A DNA stretch of 64,000 nucleotides from Aminobacter niigataensis (GCF_014200015.1 NZ_JACHOT010000001.1:868001-932000), one strand, 5' to 3'; shown: positions 1 to 11,589, numbered from the stretch's first letter. The notes: generated by a model not told the origin, from the sequence alone. Numbers and translations: made by a program.

Positions 1-271
1 TGACGCTGTGCGAGCCATCGCCGCCAGTGCCGACGATGTCGATGGCGTCAGCCGGCGCTTCGACGCGAAGCATCTTGTCGCGCATGGTGGCGACGGCGCC
101 GGAGATTTCGCTGACCGTTTCGCCGCGCACGCGCAGCGCCATCAGGAAGCCGCCGATCTGCCCCGGCGTCGCTTCGCCCGACATGATGATGTCGAAGGCC
201 TCGCGCGCTTCCTCGAAGGTGAGAGGGGTGCCAGCGGCGACCTTGGCGATGTGAGGCTTGAGTGCGCTCAT
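1..271 (-). CDS. trpD: Anthranilate phosphoribosyltransferase, N-terminal part (gene runs off the left edge)
   Basis: Transfers phosphoribose from PRPP to anthranilate, the second step of tryptophan synthesis, in the cytoplasm. Only about the first 90 residues are inside the window. They begin [11 protein letters not shown], contain the helical N-terminal domain ([20 protein letters not shown]) and reach the phosphate-binding motif [11 protein letters not shown], which is characteristic of TrpD. The ATG overlaps the stop of the upstream foldase gene by four bases (ATGA), so the two are probably translationally coupled and co-transcribed. The catalytic domain lies outside the window. Confidence 0.93.
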   Translation of the reverse strand, partial: MSALKPHIAKVAAGTPLTFEEAREAFDIIMSGEATPGQIGGFLMALRVRGETVSEISGAVATMRDKMLRVEAPADAIDIVGTGGDGSHSV

Positions 272-2166
272 TGTGGCGTCACAGCGATCGCGCGGGCGAT
301 CGCAGCCTGGTCGATGGTGGCCTTGTACTCGCCCTGGAGCTGCGCCACCAACTGGTCGAGCAGATCGTCGGACATGCCCGACGCGAAGGTTTTCTGGGCG
401 TCTTCAGGCACGGCGCTTGCGTCGGCACCGGCGGGCTCGAACACCTCGACAACCTTGAACAGGATCTGCGCATCGCCGGCAGGCGCGGGGATGATGCCAG
501 TGCCACCTTCGCCCATGGCAAACATGGAAGCAGCCCCCTCGCGGCCGAAATCGGCGTCGTCGGCTTCGCGCTTGAGACCACGCTTGGTCTGCTTCTCGAG
601 TTTGAGTTCGCCCGCGATCACGTCCATTGCCGCGCCATCCTTGAGGCGCTTTTCAAGTTCCGTCGCCTTGTCCCTGAGGCGCTTGGTCGCTTCGGCGGCG
701 GTCCAGTCCGCGACGACCTTTTCCCGGACTTCGTCGAGGGTGCGGTCGCGAGCCGGCGTGATGCCGTCCACTTCGTAGAAAATGAAACCATTGGTGCCGA
801 TGTTGAGCGGCGGGTTCTCGATGCCGGCCTCTGCCTCGAAGGTCGCCTGGATCAGGTTGCGCGAGTCCGGAAGCGTGTTGACGACTGTGCCGTCGGGCAA
901 CTGGCCTGCGCGGTCGATGGCATCGATCGTCACCACCTTCAGCTTCAGCTTGTCGGCAGTGGCGCGCATCGATTCGCCGCCGGCGCGGGCGTCCTCATAG
1001 GAATCGTGCACGTCGAGCAGGATGCGGTTGGCTTCGGCAAGGGCGAGATCCTTGCGAATCTGATCCTTGACCTCGTCGAACGTCTTCACCGCCTCAGGCG
1101 AGATCTCGCTGACGCGGACCAGCACCGGTCCGAACGAGCCCTGGACCACGTCGCTGACCTGGTTTGCCTGCAGCGCGAAGGCGGCCTCGGCAACGGACTT
1201 GTCGGCAACTGTGTCCTTGGTCAGCGTGCCGAGAGCGACGTCGGCAGCCGTCTTGCCCTGGTCGGCGACGATCTTGTCGAATGCGGTGCCGGCCTTGATC
1301 GCGTCGGACGCAGCCTTGGCGGCGTCGGCGCTGGGGAACACCAGCTGGTCGATCTTGCGCGTTTCGGCGGTGGTGAAATGAGACTTGTTCTTGTCGTAGT
1401 CCTGGCGCACCTGCTCGTCAGTGATCGAGCCGAGATCCATGATATCCTCTGGCTCGAGCTTGACGTAGCTCAGCTTGCGGAATTCGGGTGCTGCGTAGTT
1501 CTTCTTGTTTTCCTCGAACCATGCCTTGAGGACGTCGTCGGCAGGTGCTGCGATCGGCTCGACGAGCGATTTCGGCAGCGGCAGGTAGTCGACCGTGCGA
1601 TCTTCGCCGCGGTAGAGCGCGACGGCACGCAGGAAGGTGTCGGGCGCCTTCATGCCGTCGGAAATTGCCTCGACGATCTGCTGGCGGACAGCCACCTGGG
1701 CACGGTTCTTCAGATAGTCTTCGGGACGCATGCCGATCTGGCGCAGGATGTATTCGAAAGACTGGCGGTCGAACTGCCCGCTGGCATTCTGGAAGGCAGG
1801 ATCCTCCCAGGTCAGCTGGGCAAGGCTATCCTTGGACAGGCCGAGGCCGAGCTTGCGCGCCTGTTCGTCGAGCACTGCGCCGGCCACGAGTTGAGACGCG
1901 ACCTGGTTGTCGATACCGAGGGCAGTGGCCTGCTCGCGGGTCAGACGCTGACCGAACTGCTGCGACATGACGTTGACCTGGCGGTCATAGGCGAGGCGGT
2001 ACTCGACCCCGGAGACGGAGGTTCCTCCAGCGGTGACGACCTTGTCGCCGCCGACGCCACCGAGCATCGAGCCGGAAATGCCCCACGCGGCGAAGCTCAC
2101 GACGAGCAGCAGAAGCAGAAGCTTAGCTACCCAGGTTCCCGCAGCACTTCGCATCGTGTCGAGCAT
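268..2166 (-). CDS. PpiD-like membrane-anchored peptidyl-prolyl isomerase / periplasmic foldase
   Basis: 632 residues. A single hydrophobic segment at about residues 13-30 ([18 protein letters not shown]) follows a short basic N-terminus, as in PpiD, so the bulk should be periplasmic. A SurA-N-like helical region spans about residues 35-170 and a parvulin-type (rotamase) domain about 240-360 ([19 protein letters not shown] onward), followed by a long C-terminal region. PpiD family members help outer-membrane and secreted proteins fold after Sec export. The gene precedes trpD with a 4-bp ATGA overlap and is divergent from tpiA. The start is the first ATG of the frame, with the basic-hydrophobic signal anchor immediately after it. 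Confidence 0.88.
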   Translation of the reverse strand: MLDTMRSAAGTWVAKLLLLLLVVSFAAWGISGSMLGGVGGDKVVTAGGTSVSGVEYRLAYDRQVNVMSQQFGQRLTREQATALGIDNQVASQLVAGAVLDEQARKLGLGLSKDSLAQLTWEDPAFQNASGQFDRQSFEYILRQIGMRPEDYLKNRAQVAVRQQIVEAISDGMKAPDTFLRAVALYRGEDRTVDYLPLPKSLVEPIAAPADDVLKAWFEENKKNYAAPEFRKLSYVKLEPEDIMDLGSITDEQVRQDYDKNKSHFTTAETRKIDQLVFPSADAAKAASDAIKAGTAFDKIVADQGKTAADVALGTLTKDTVADKSVAEAAFALQANQVSDVVQGSFGPVLVRVSEISPEAVKTFDEVKDQIRKDLALAEANRILLDVHDSYEDARAGGESMRATADKLKLKVVTIDAIDRAGQLPDGTVVNTLPDSRNLIQATFEAEAGIENPPLNIGTNGFIFYEVDGITPARDRTLDEVREKVVADWTAAEATKRLRDKATELEKRLKDGAAMDVIAGELKLEKQTKRGLKREADDADFGREGAASMFAMGEGGTGIIPAPAGDAQILFKVVEVFEPAGADASAVPEDAQKTFASGMSDDLLDQLVAQLQGEYKATIDQAAIARAIAVTPQ

Positions 2167-2311
2167 GTATCAGATCCTGTATACGCGCATTTTCACATGC
2201 GCCTGCATGAACGAAGCGCAATAGCGCCCTTCGCCGCCAGTGTCGATTGCTTTGTGGCTTGTTTTTGGTAGTGAGGTTGCCCGAGCGAACATCGATTTCG
2301 AGGAAAAGCAC

Positions 2312-3076
2312 ATGACGCCAGGAATTCGCCCACTCGTTGCAGGCAACTGGAAAATGAATGGCACCAGCGCCTCGCTCAACGAATTGCGCAGCATCGCCGG
2401 CGGCTTCATGAGTGGCCTCGATGCCGAGACCGAAGCACTTCTGTGCGTGCCGGCCACGCTTTTGTCGCGGGCTGCTGAAATCCTTCACCGCACGCCGGTC
2501 AAAGCCGGCGGGCAGGATTGCCACGCCAAGGAAAGCGGCGCTCACACCGGCGACGTCTCGGCCGAGATGTTGAAGGACGCCGGCGCCAGTCACGTTATCG
2601 TCGGCCATTCGGAACGGCGCACCGACCACGGCGAAACCGATGCAGTTGTCCACGCCAAGGCGGATGCGGCATGGCGGGCGGGGCTCGTGGCCGTCATCTG
2701 CATCGGCGAGACACATGCCGAACGTGAAGCAGGCGCCACGCTTTCAGTATTGTCGCGCCAAATCGAGGGTTCGGTGCCGGGGACGGCCACGCCGGCCAAT
2801 ACCGTCATTGCCTATGAACCCGTCTGGGCTATCGGTACCGGCCTGACGCCGACCGTTGCCGATGTCGCCGAAGCCCATGCGCATATCCGCGCTCGGCTCG
2901 CCGACAAGCTCGGTGAATCGGCCGGCAAGATGCGCATTCTTTATGGCGGCTCGGTCAAGCCGTCCAATGCCGGCGAACTCCTCGCAGTCGCCAATGTCGA
3001 CGGCGCGCTGGTGGGCGGCGCCAGCCTCAAGGCGGCAGACTTCCTCGGCATCGCCGAGGCGTACCGCAAGCTCTGA
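2312..3076 (+). CDS. tpiA: Triosephosphate isomerase
   Basis: Interconverts dihydroxyacetone phosphate and glyceraldehyde 3-phosphate in glycolysis and gluconeogenesis. 254 residues, the normal length. Substrate-binding N/K appear in [10 protein letters not shown], the catalytic His in VIVGHSERR, the catalytic Glu in [12 protein letters not shown], and the phosphate-gripping loop in [10 protein letters not shown]. The frame is open from a GTG at 2240, but the ATG at 2312 is preferred because it has a Shine-Dalgarno-like GAGGAAAAG just upstream and begins where family members begin. Divergent from the foldase gene; secG follows after about 150 bases. Confidence 0.96.
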   Translation: MTPGIRPLVAGNWKMNGTSASLNELRSIAGGFMSGLDAETEALLCVPATLLSRAAEILHRTPVKAGGQDCHAKESGAHTGDVSAEMLKDAGASHVIVGHSERRTDHGETDAVVHAKADAAWRAGLVAVICIGETHAEREAGATLSVLSRQIEGSVPGTATPANTVIAYEPVWAIGTGLTPTVADVAEAHAHIRARLADKLGESAGKMRILYGGSVKPSNAGELLAVANVDGALVGGASLKAADFLGIAEAYRKL

Positions 3077-3230
3077 TTAGCCTCGGGTGGCCGTTGCAAA
3101 GGCAACGTGTCACCCCATATTCGGCCGGCGGGCTTGGAAATGCCTAGAAAGCATTGTATTGAGCCGCCTCCGGAATGTCGGGCGCTTCGGCGCGCGGCCA
3201 ATCCCCGTCAGAAGAATCCCAGGAAGCGCA

Positions 3231-3707
3231 ATGGAAACCGTCGTTATCGTCATTCACCTGATGGTCGTGCTCGCCCTTGTCGGCGTTGTGCTCCTGCAGC
3301 GCTCGGAAGGTGGCGGCCTCGGCATCGGCGGCGGTTCGGGCTTCATGACGGCGCGTGGTGCTGCCAATGCCCTGACCCGGGCCACGGCCATTCTGGCGAC
3401 GGTGTTTTTCGTCACGTCGCTGACGCTGTCGATCATCGCACGCTACGGCGAGAAGCCGATCGATATTCTCGACCGCGCTCCGGCCACCCAGAATGGCGCT
3501 CCGAGCGGCAGCGGCCAGGGCATTCTCGACCAGCTCGGCGGCTCCTCCGCCCCGGCACCGGCTGCACCGGCGTCGGGCACGACCGCTCCTGCGGCACCGG
3601 CCACCGAGCAACCGGCAGCGCCGGCTGCACCGGCAGCTTCGGGCACCATCGAGCAGCCCGCTGCGGGCGGTGCCGCGGCGCCGGCTACACCCCAGGTTCC
3701 GAACTAA
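3231..3707 (+). CDS. secG: Protein-export membrane protein SecG
   Basis: Small auxiliary subunit of the SecYEG translocon. 158 residues: two transmembrane segments (about 4-22 and 53-73) separated by a conserved cytosolic loop (LQRSEGGGLGIGGGSGF), followed by a long Ala/Pro-rich, low-complexity tail (about residues 95-158). Such an extended tail is common in alphaproteobacterial SecG and is longer than in E. coli. The ATG at 3231 has AGGAAGCG directly upstream. The frame is open further upstream, but that part has no family resemblance. tpiA-secG-pyrG adjacency is usual in rhizobia. Confidence 0.93.
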   Translation: METVVIVIHLMVVLALVGVVLLQRSEGGGLGIGGGSGFMTARGAANALTRATAILATVFFVTSLTLSIIARYGEKPIDILDRAPATQNGAPSGSGQGILDQLGGSSAPAPAAPASGTTAPAAPATEQPAAPAAPAASGTIEQPAAGGAAAPATPQVPN

Positions 3708-3718
3708 ATCTGGCCTGC

Positions 3719-3757
3719 TTGCCGCAACCTGTTGTTGTTTGAACACAGTTGCGGCAA
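3719..3757. repeat. Inverted repeat downstream of secG
   Basis: TTGCCGCAACCTG at 3719-3731 pairs with CAGTTGCGGCAA at 3746-3757, giving about 12 bp with one bulged C. No T-run follows, so it is not a canonical Rho-independent terminator. A second hairpin (AGCCGG...CCGGCT, with CGCCTC/GAGGCG inside) lies at about 3790-3823. The gap 3708-3923 shows no gene. Confidence 0.5.
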
Positions 3758-3923
3758 ATGCAGCAATGATCACCTGAATTCGTACATCTAGCCGGGGGCG
3801 CCTCACTTGAGGCGTCTCCGGCTAATCGATTATAGCTTGGGCTGCGGCATATCGGCGGGGGCGCCTTGGGGCACTGCGCGTTGCCGCGCGAAAATTTGCT
3901 GTGAACGTTCGGGATCCTTCGCC

Positions 3924-5018
3924 ATGCAGCTCCGCCGCATCCTACTTGCTGGAATTTGCGCCTCTCTCATGAGCTCGACCGCCTTTGCCGCCACTTCGGT
4001 CGGCACGGCTGCGCCGCCGCAGCCCGGGGCAACGAGCGGCGTGATCGCGGTTGCCGCCAAGAGCGATGCCGCCGAGCTTAAGCTGTTGAAGAAAAAGAAG
4101 AAGCCGACCGACGAGGACCTGGTCCGGATCAAGGACCTCGAAGCCAAGATCAAGGCCGACCGGGAAGTCGCGCGCCTGAAGATGCTCGAAGCCAAGAAAA
4201 TGGCGATGCGGGCGGCGGCCAAGGAAAAGGCCGAGAACGCACGTGAAGTCGCTCGCCTCAAGAAGGCCGAGAAGGCGACGACCCAGGTTGCCGCAGCAGC
4301 ACCGGCGCCGAAGCGCAATCTTCAGCCGCTCGAGGTCACCAAGCCGATCGAGCCGTTGGCGCCTGACGTCATGGAAATCGCCGCCACCGGCAACAACGGT
4401 GAGTTGCGCAGCGAAAGCAAGGATCGTCCGCGCCAGACCGGTCTTCTCGCCGGCATCTTCGGCGGCAGCGCCCCGCAGCAGTCGATGCTGCCGCAGACGC
4501 GTGCGCTCGACGCCGTACTGCAATCCAAGCAGGCCAAGAAGCAGTTCAAGGTCAAGTCCGATTTCGAGCCGCAGGAGGTGTCGTTCACGGGCTATGAGCG
4601 TGGCCAGATCGTGGTCGATACCGGCGCTCGCTATCTCTACCTGATCGAATCATCCTCGACCGCGCGCCGCTACGCCATTGCGGTCGGCCGCGAGGGCCTG
4701 GAATTCAAGGGCAAGGCCACCATCGGCGACAAGCAGGAATGGCCGCGCTGGATTCCGACCAAGGATATGCAGGAGCGCGAGCCCAAGAAGTACGGCCAGT
4801 ATAAGGACGGCATGAACGGCGGGCCGGAGAATCCGCTCGGCGCGCGCGCCATCTACCTTTACCAGGGCAAGAAGGATACCCATATCCGTATCCATGGTAC
4901 CAACCAGCCGCAGACGATCGGCACGAATTCTTCGAACGGTTGCTTCCGCATGGTCAACGACCATGTCATGGACCTCTACAATCGCGTGAAGATGGGCTCT
5001 GAAGTCATCGTCATGTAA
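3924..5018 (+). CDS. Secreted L,D-transpeptidase (YkuD domain) with N-terminal coiled coil
   Basis: 364 residues from the ATG at 3924, the point where a clean signal peptide starts (MQLRRILLAG, hydrophobic core, cleavage near STAFAA). Residues about 50-125 are Lys/Glu/Ala-rich heptad-like sequence starting with KLLKKKKKPTDEDL, a probable coiled coil. The C-terminal YkuD domain (about 225-364) carries the catalytic signature H-x-n-SNGCFRM: HIRIHGTNQPQTIG followed by SSNGCFRM with the nucleophile Cys. YkuD enzymes form 3-3 cross-links in peptidoglycan or attach proteins to it. In Hyphomicrobiales, which rely heavily on 3-3 links, such paralogues are numerous, so the exact role is not assignable. 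Confidence 0.88.
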   Translation: MQLRRILLAGICASLMSSTAFAATSVGTAAPPQPGATSGVIAVAAKSDAAELKLLKKKKKPTDEDLVRIKDLEAKIKADREVARLKMLEAKKMAMRAAAKEKAENAREVARLKKAEKATTQVAAAAPAPKRNLQPLEVTKPIEPLAPDVMEIAATGNNGELRSESKDRPRQTGLLAGIFGGSAPQQSMLPQTRALDAVLQSKQAKKQFKVKSDFEPQEVSFTGYERGQIVVDTGARYLYLIESSSTARRYAIAVGREGLEFKGKATIGDKQEWPRWIPTKDMQEREPKKYGQYKDGMNGGPENPLGARAIYLYQGKKDTHIRIHGTNQPQTIGTNSSNGCFRMVNDHVMDLYNRVKMGSEVIVM

Positions 5019-5042
5019 GGCGTCTTCAGACGCTGATACCCG

Positions 5043-5068
5043 GGCCGGCCTGACCGCCGGCCTTTTTG
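5043..5068 (+). terminator. Rho-independent terminator of the L,D-transpeptidase gene
   Basis: GGCCGGC (5043-5049) pairs with GCCGGCC (5056-5062) across a 6-nt loop and is followed by TTTTTG. Confidence 0.85.
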
Positions 5069-5177
5069 TTTGCGTGGCCTACCCGGCAGCAAGACTGAAC
5101 AGCCAGATAGGGAAAAGTCCGACGCGGCGGATTTTTCTCTGGCGGAATCGATTTGGCCGCGTTAAGCGATGAATCCC

Positions 5178-6806
5178 ATGGCGCGATATGTTTTTATTAC
5201 CGGCGGCGTGGTCTCTTCCCTTGGAAAAGGCATAGCCGCAGCGGCCCTCGGGGCTCTTCTGCAGGCACGCGGATATCGCGTGCGCATCCGTAAACTCGAT
5301 CCGTACCTCAACGTCGACCCGGGAACGATGTCGCCTTACCAGCATGGTGAGGTGTTCGTGACCGACGACGGTGCGGAAACCGACCTCGATCTTGGTCACT
5401 ACGAACGGTTCACCGGACGCTCGGCGAACCAGAGCGACAACATCACCACCGGCCGCATCTACAAGAACATCATCGAACGCGAGCGGCGCGGCGACTATCT
5501 TGGCGCAACCGTGCAGGTCATTCCGCACGTCACCGACGAGATCAAGAACTTCATCCTCGACGGCAATGACGAGTACGATTTCGTGCTCTGCGAGATCGGC
5601 GGCACAGTCGGCGACATCGAAGCCATGCCGTTCCTCGAGGCGATCCGCCAGCTCGGCAACGACCTGCCGCGCAACAACGCGGTCTACGTTCACCTGACGC
5701 TGATGCCCTACATTCCGACGGCGGGCGAGCTCAAGACCAAGCCGACCCAGCATTCGGTCAAGGAATTGCGTTCGATCGGCATTGCGCCGGATATCCTGCT
5801 GGTCCGCGCGGACCGTGACATCCCCAAGGAAGAGCGCCGCAAGCTGTCGCTGTTCTGCAACGTGCGCGAATCGGCGGTCATCCAGGCGCTCGACGTCGGC
5901 CACATCTACGACGTGCCGCTGGCCTACCATAAGGAAGGCCTGGATTCGGAAGTTCTGGCCGCCTTCGGCATCGATCCGGCGCCCAAGCCGCGCCTCGACG
6001 CCTGGCAGAACGTCTCGCAGCTGATCCACAATCCGGAAGGCGAGGTCACCATCGCCGTGGTCGGCAAGTATACCGGCCTCAAGGATGCCTATAAGTCGCT
6101 GATCGAGGCGCTGTCGCATGGCGGCCTTGCCAACAACGTCAAGGTCAAGCTTGACTGGATCGAGAGCGAGGTCTTCGAGAAGGAAGACCCGGTACCGTTC
6201 CTGGAGAAGGTCCACGGCATCCTGGTGCCCGGCGGCTTCGGCGAACGCGGCTCGGAAGGCAAGATCCTCGCTGCCAAGTTCGCCCGCGAGCGCAAGGTGC
6301 CGTATTTCGGCATCTGCTTCGGCATGCAGATGGCTTGCATCGAGGCGGCCCGTTCGCTGGCTGGCATCGAAAATGCCTCGTCGACCGAGTTCGGCGCGAC
6401 CAAGGAGCCGGTCGTCGGCCTGATGACCGAGTGGCTCAAGGGTAACATGCTTGAGAAGCGCAAGGCCGCAGGCGACCTTGGCGGCACGATGCGCCTCGGC
6501 GCGTTCGAGGCGCGACTGTCCGAGGGATCGAAAATCGCCGAGATCTACGGCGATACCGACATCTCCGAACGCCATCGCCACCGCTACGAGGTCAACATCG
6601 ACTACAAGGACCGCCTCGAAGAGTGTGGCCTGGTCTTCGCCGGCATGTCACCGGACGGCGTGCTGCCCGAGACGGTCGAATACCCCGACCATCCCTGGTT
6701 CATCGGCGTCCAGTACCATCCGGAGCTGAAGAGCCGTCCGCTGGAGCCGCATCCGCTATTTGCAAGCTTCATCGAAGCTGCGGTCGAACAGAGCCGGCTC
6801 GTCTGA
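5178..6806 (+). CDS. pyrG: CTP synthase
   Basis: Makes CTP from UTP, ATP and glutamine. 542 residues from the ATG at 5178. The synthetase half starts with the family N-terminus [18 protein letters not shown], whose P-loop is [10 protein letters not shown], and contains the CTP-binding [10 protein letters not shown]. The glutaminase half (about 290-540) has the nucleophile elbow [10 protein letters not shown] and the HPE dyad in YHPELKSRP. An ATG nine bases upstream (5169) is in frame; the downstream one is chosen because it matches the conserved protein start. No strong Shine-Dalgarno precedes either. Followed by a very strong terminator. Confidence 0.96.
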   Translation: MARYVFITGGVVSSLGKGIAAAALGALLQARGYRVRIRKLDPYLNVDPGTMSPYQHGEVFVTDDGAETDLDLGHYERFTGRSANQSDNITTGRIYKNIIERERRGDYLGATVQVIPHVTDEIKNFILDGNDEYDFVLCEIGGTVGDIEAMPFLEAIRQLGNDLPRNNAVYVHLTLMPYIPTAGELKTKPTQHSVKELRSIGIAPDILLVRADRDIPKEERRKLSLFCNVRESAVIQALDVGHIYDVPLAYHKEGLDSEVLAAFGIDPAPKPRLDAWQNVSQLIHNPEGEVTIAVVGKYTGLKDAYKSLIEALSHGGLANNVKVKLDWIESEVFEKEDPVPFLEKVHGILVPGGFGERGSEGKILAAKFARERKVPYFGICFGMQMACIEAARSLAGIENASSTEFGATKEPVVGLMTEWLKGNMLEKRKAAGDLGGTMRLGAFEARLSEGSKIAEIYGDTDISERHRHRYEVNIDYKDRLEECGLVFAGMSPDGVLPETVEYPDHPWFIGVQYHPELKSRPLEPHPLFASFIEAAVEQSRLV

Positions 6807-6811
6807 TAGCC

Positions 6812-6850
6812 ATGCGCGCCGCCGTGAACGCGCCGGCGCGCATTTTTTTC
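6812..6850 (+). terminator. Rho-independent terminator downstream of pyrG
   Basis: A perfect 10-bp stem (6812-6821 with 6834-6843) around a 12-nt loop, followed by a run of seven T residues. Confidence 0.9.
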
Positions 6851-6867
6851 CCCAGGTGGCATCCCGC

Positions 6868-7410
6868 ATGACCACCTACGTCGCGCTCCTCTACAGCATC
6901 GTCCTGGGCCCTGGCCGTCGCGTCATCATGTCCGACCTGCGCGACATGGCAGTCGATCTCGGCCTTGCCAATCCACGCACGCTGGTCGCGACCGGAAATC
7001 TTGTCTTCGAAGCCGAAGGCAAGTCGGTTGCCACGCTGGAGCGTGAACTCGAAGCAGCCTTCGCCCAAAAGTTCGGCAAGCATGTCGACATCATCGTCCG
7101 CGATGCTGCTGCCTGGCTTAAGCTTGTCGCCGCCAATCCGTTTCCCGAGGAGTCCGAACGCGAACCCGATCAGGTCGGCGTGCGCGTGATGCGTGAGCCG
7201 GTGACACCTGACGTCATCGAAAGGCTCCTCCCTTATGTCGCTGCCGATGAAAGGCTCACGTCGGTCGACGGCGATATCTGGATCTATTTTTCCCGCAGCG
7301 CCGGTTCGTCGCGGCTGCTCGGCGCGCTGACGCCCAAGCGGGCCGGCGGCATAGGGACCTCGCGCAACTGGAACACCGTGCGGCGCCTCGGCGACATGGT
7401 GGCATCGTAG
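6868..7410 (+). CDS. DUF1697 family protein
   Basis: 180 residues beginning MTTYVALLYSIVLGPGRRV. The pattern of an N-terminal beta strand, MSDLRDMAVDLGLANPRTL, the TGNLVFEA strand and the C-terminal TSRNWNTVRRL is typical of DUF1697 (PF08002), a ferredoxin-like-fold family without an established biochemical function. The ATG at 6868 starts at the conserved first strand. It is the first gene after the pyrG terminator and is followed at about 50 bases by the VOC gene. No membrane segment or signal peptide. Confidence 0.85.
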   Translation: MTTYVALLYSIVLGPGRRVIMSDLRDMAVDLGLANPRTLVATGNLVFEAEGKSVATLERELEAAFAQKFGKHVDIIVRDAAAWLKLVAANPFPEESEREPDQVGVRVMREPVTPDVIERLLPYVAADERLTSVDGDIWIYFSRSAGSSRLLGALTPKRAGGIGTSRNWNTVRRLGDMVAS

Positions 7411-7462
7411 GTGGCCTAGGCGCAGTCTTGCGCCTTTGGCGGAATTCAGGCACAGCGCAGCG

Positions 7463-8317
7463 ATGACCAAAAGCCCTTCCGACAGCCCGCGTCCGCTCGA
7501 CCATGTCGTGCTGCCGACCGCCGATCTCGCCATCGCGCGGCAGAGGCTGACGGCCCTCGGTTTCACCGTTTCGCCCGTCGGCATCCATCCCTTCGGCACG
7601 GTCAATTGTTGCGTCTATCTCGGTGACGGTACGTTCCTGGAGCCGCTGGCGATCGGCGATAGCGCCGCCGCCGGCGAGGCGGTCGCCGCAGGCAACGTCT
7701 TTGTCGGTCGCGACAGCGCGTTCCGCAACGCACATGGCGACGAAGGCTTTTCGGCAGTCGTATTCGGCACAAACGATGCCGATGCCGACCATTCCGAGTT
7801 CGTTGCCGCTGGCGTGTCGGCCGGCCCCAGGCTCGATTTTTCACGTCCCTTCGTCGATGCGTCAGGCAAGTCCGACGTGGCGTCGTTCCGGCTTGCCTTT
7901 GCCGCCGAACCAGGCTCGCAAGGGGATGCATTCTTGTTCACCTGCGAGCGCGTGAATGCGCCCGATGTCGACCGCTCGGCGCTGCAGGCGCATGCAAATG
8001 GGGCACGCCGGGTGCTTGCCGTTGAGGCAAGCGTCGCGGAGCCGGCTGCGGCGGCTGACTTGTTGGCGACAGTGGCGCGCAGCAGCGTCGACGCCGTGTC
8101 CGAAATCCCACTCTCTAATGCGCGACTTGCCGTCCGCGCGATGGCCGGTTCCAGTGGGCTTCGCCTCGACGCGATGGTGTTTGCCGTCGACGATCTCGCT
8201 GTGGCAAGAGAGCTTCTTGCACGAAACGGCATCGCGCACGATCTAAGCGGGCAACGGCTGGTGATTCCGCCAGCGCCGGGGCAGGGTGCCGCCTTCATTT
8301 TCGAGGAAAAGTCATGA
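7463..8317 (+). CDS. VOC/glyoxalase-like domain protein
   Basis: 284 residues, starting at the ATG at 7463; an in-frame TTG 27 bases upstream is less likely. The opening [18 protein letters not shown] is the first beta-alpha unit of a vicinal-oxygen-chelate fold and resembles the Glyoxalase_3-type proteins (PF13468). A second VOC module is suggested by [19 protein letters not shown] near the C-terminus. The substrate is unknown. The stop overlaps the kdsA start by four bases (ATGA), so the two are translated from the same message. That says little about chemistry, because kdsA has different partners elsewhere. Confidence 0.75.
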   Translation: MTKSPSDSPRPLDHVVLPTADLAIARQRLTALGFTVSPVGIHPFGTVNCCVYLGDGTFLEPLAIGDSAAAGEAVAAGNVFVGRDSAFRNAHGDEGFSAVVFGTNDADADHSEFVAAGVSAGPRLDFSRPFVDASGKSDVASFRLAFAAEPGSQGDAFLFTCERVNAPDVDRSALQAHANGARRVLAVEASVAEPAAAADLLATVARSSVDAVSEIPLSNARLAVRAMAGSSGLRLDAMVFAVDDLAVARELLARNGIAHDLSGQRLVIPPAPGQGAAFIFEEKS

Positions 8318-9147
8318 CCAAGCCGAATGCAAATGTGACGGTCGGCAAGACCCTTTTCGCCAACAACGCGCCGCTGTCGCTGATCGCCGGCCCGTGCCAG
8401 TTCGAATCGCGCCAGCACGCCTTCGACATGGCCGGCAAGCTCAAGGAACTGACGCAGAAGCTCGGCATTGGCTTCGTCTACAAGTCGAGCTTCGACAAGG
8501 CCAACCGTAGCTCGCTGTCGAGTACCCGCGGTGCCGGGCTCGATGCGGCACTGCCGGTCTTCGCCGACCTGCGCAAGGAGCTCGGCGTTTCCGTCCTCAC
8601 GGACGTGCACACCGAAGAGCAGTGCGCCATCGTCGGCGAGGTGGTCGATGTGCTGCAGATCCCGGCCTTCCTCAGCCGCCAGACCGATCTTCTGATCGCT
8701 GCCGCCAAGACCGGCAAGGTGGTCAACGTCAAGAAGGGCCAGTTCCTGGCGCCCTGGGACATGAAGAACGTCGTCGCCAAGGTGACCGGTTCGGGCAACG
8801 CCAACGTGCTCGTCACCGAGCGCGGTGCTTCCTTCGGCTACAACACGCTCGTCTCCGACATGCGTGCGTTGCCGATCATGGCCGACATCGGCGCCCCCGT
8901 GATCTTCGATGCCACCCATTCGGTGCAGCAGCCGGGCGGGCAGGGCGCAACCTCCGGCGGCGAGCGCCGTTTCGTCGAGACCCTGGCGCGTGCGGCCGTC
9001 GCCGTCGGTGTTGCCGGCGTGTTCATCGAAACGCATGAAGACCCCGACAACTCGACCTCGTCGGACGGCCCCAACATGGTACCGTTCAAGGACATGCCGG
9101 CTCTGCTCGAAAGGCTGATGGCTTTCGACCGGGTCGCCAAGGGCTGA
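8314..9147 (+). CDS. kdsA: 3-deoxy-8-phosphooctulonate (KDO-8-P) synthase
   Basis: Condenses PEP and arabinose 5-phosphate to KDO-8-phosphate for the lipopolysaccharide inner core. 277 residues. Diagnostic stretches are [15 protein letters not shown] (PEP loop), [22 protein letters not shown], and [15 protein letters not shown] near the end. The residue after KANRSS and the metal-site positions were not examined closely enough to say whether it is the metal-dependent or metal-independent class. Start at the ATG overlapping the stop of the VOC gene. Confidence 0.95.
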   Translation: MTKPNANVTVGKTLFANNAPLSLIAGPCQFESRQHAFDMAGKLKELTQKLGIGFVYKSSFDKANRSSLSSTRGAGLDAALPVFADLRKELGVSVLTDVHTEEQCAIVGEVVDVLQIPAFLSRQTDLLIAAAKTGKVVNVKKGQFLAPWDMKNVVAKVTGSGNANVLVTERGASFGYNTLVSDMRALPIMADIGAPVIFDATHSVQQPGGQGATSGGERRFVETLARAAVAVGVAGVFIETHEDPDNSTSSDGPNMVPFKDMPALLERLMAFDRVAKG

Positions 9148-9225
9148 CACAACTCCTGCTTGAGCCGGGCTTCCGCCCGGCGTAGGCTTTCCTCCGTGAC
9201 TGAGCGTATCGGCCGGAGGAATCCC

Positions 9226-9429
9226 ATGTCTGTTGCCCGCGTTACGGAAATCACTTCATCGTCGACCAAGAGCTTTCAGGATGCGATCGAACAGGGCATC
9301 GCCCGTGCGTCGATGACGCTGAAGAACGTCGAAGGCGCCTGGATCCAGGACCAGAAGATCGTCGTCGAGAACGGCAAGATTACCGCCTACCGGGTCAACA
9401 TGAAGGTGACTTTCATTCTCACCGACTGA
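9226..9429 (+). CDS. Dodecin
   Basis: 67 residues: SVARVTEITSSSTKSFQDAI, then a single helix, then GAWIQDQKIVVENGKITAYRV and MKVTFILTD. This beta-alpha-beta-beta pattern with W in the flavin-stacking position (GAW) is that of dodecin (PF07311), a dodecameric flavin-storage and sequestering protein. A strong GGAGGA lies just upstream of the ATG. It stands alone between kdsA and the PRC-barrel gene, all on the same strand. Confidence 0.92.
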   Translation: MSVARVTEITSSSTKSFQDAIEQGIARASMTLKNVEGAWIQDQKIVVENGKITAYRVNMKVTFILTD

Positions 9430-9518
9430 ATGGGATCAGCAGCAGCCGCGGAAAGTTTGGAACCTCCGCACCGGGGGACCGTTAGTCCTGCATCCACCAA
9501 CCAACGAGGAGCAGGATC

Positions 9519-9884
9519 ATGACGACTGTCACTGGTCACACCGAAGCCATTCCCGCATCGCGGGTCATCGGCACCAATGTCTACAACACTGCCGGCGAGA
9601 GCATCGGCTCGATCGAGGATGTCATGCTCGACAAGACATCCAACGGCATCATGTTCGCCGTCATCGGCTTCGGAGGCTTTCTCGGCATCGGCGAGCGCTA
9701 TCACGCCATCCCATGGTCCACGCTGGACTACGACAAGAGCCGTGGCGGCTACGTCGTTCCGTTCTCCAAGGAGCAATTGAAGGGCGCTCCGTCCTACTCG
9801 GTCAACGAGCTGACCGAGGACGATGGCCGTGCCGTGCGGGATGCCTCGTTCGAGCACTATCGCGTCGAGCCGTATTGGCACTGA
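9519..9884 (+). CDS. PRC-barrel domain protein
   Basis: 121 residues. The segment ASRVIGTNVYNTAGESIG followed by IEDVMLDKTSNGIMFAVIGF is a PRC-barrel (PF05239), a beta-barrel found alone in many rhizobial soluble proteins and in the photosynthetic reaction-centre H subunit. AACGAGGAGCAGG precedes the ATG. A strong bidirectional terminator follows 16 bases after the stop. The role is not known; many homologues are stress-related, but nothing in the sequence proves that here. Confidence 0.87.
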   Translation: MTTVTGHTEAIPASRVIGTNVYNTAGESIGSIEDVMLDKTSNGIMFAVIGFGGFLGIGERYHAIPWSTLDYDKSRGGYVVPFSKEQLKGAPSYSVNELTEDDGRAVRDASFEHYRVEPYWH

Positions 9885-9897
9885 TCCGCAGCACAAA

Positions 9898-9925
9898 AAC
9901 AGCCCCGCATGAGCGGGGCTTTTTC
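9898..9925 (+). terminator. Terminator between the PRC-barrel gene and the small lipoprotein gene
   Basis: AGCCCCGC (9901-9908) pairs with GCGGGGCT (9913-9920) around an ATGA loop, with A-rich sequence before and TTTTT after. It can act on both converging transcripts. Confidence 0.88.
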
Positions 9926-9938
9926 GTTGTGCCGTAAT

Positions 9939-10061
9939 CTACCTTGCCGTCGGAATGATCCGCACCTGCGACGTGCCCTGAGGGGGCGGTTGACTGTCGC
10001 ATGAGGTCAGGAATGCTGCGGCGATGAAGAACAAACTCAGGATACCACTTAACTCGGACAT
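9939..10061 (-). CDS. Small putative lipoprotein (40 aa)
   Basis: A 40-residue protein, too short for most gene lists. It starts MSELSGILSLFFIAAA, so a short hydrophobic stretch, then FLTSC, a good lipobox with Cys at about residue 21, followed by a Pro/Gln-rich tail (DSQPPPQGTSQVR). An AGAGGGAG Shine-Dalgarno lies eight bases before the ATG. It converges with the PRC-barrel gene on a shared terminator. The lipobox plus Shine-Dalgarno make it credible as an entericidin-like small lipoprotein, but the family is not recognised and a chance ORF remains possible. Confidence 0.6.
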   Translation of the reverse strand: MSELSGILSLFFIAAAFLTSCDSQPPPQGTSQVRIIPTAR

Positions 10062-10168
10062 GGCGAAACTCCCTCTGTTTCGCCCCGCGCGGGGATAGTT
10101 TACCCGAAAGTTTGGACGATGCCTGCCCGATGGGATGAATTATCATGACAGCGCTTTGCCGAAAGTGA

Positions 10169-11566
<1,398 letters not shown>

Positions 11567-11589
11567 GCGCTTCACCATTGACGAACTGG

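Noticed and set aside
262-2271. Long open frame opposite the foldase gene
   Set aside because: Low-complexity antisense frame, common in GC-rich codon usage; the minus-strand protein has clear PpiD features.
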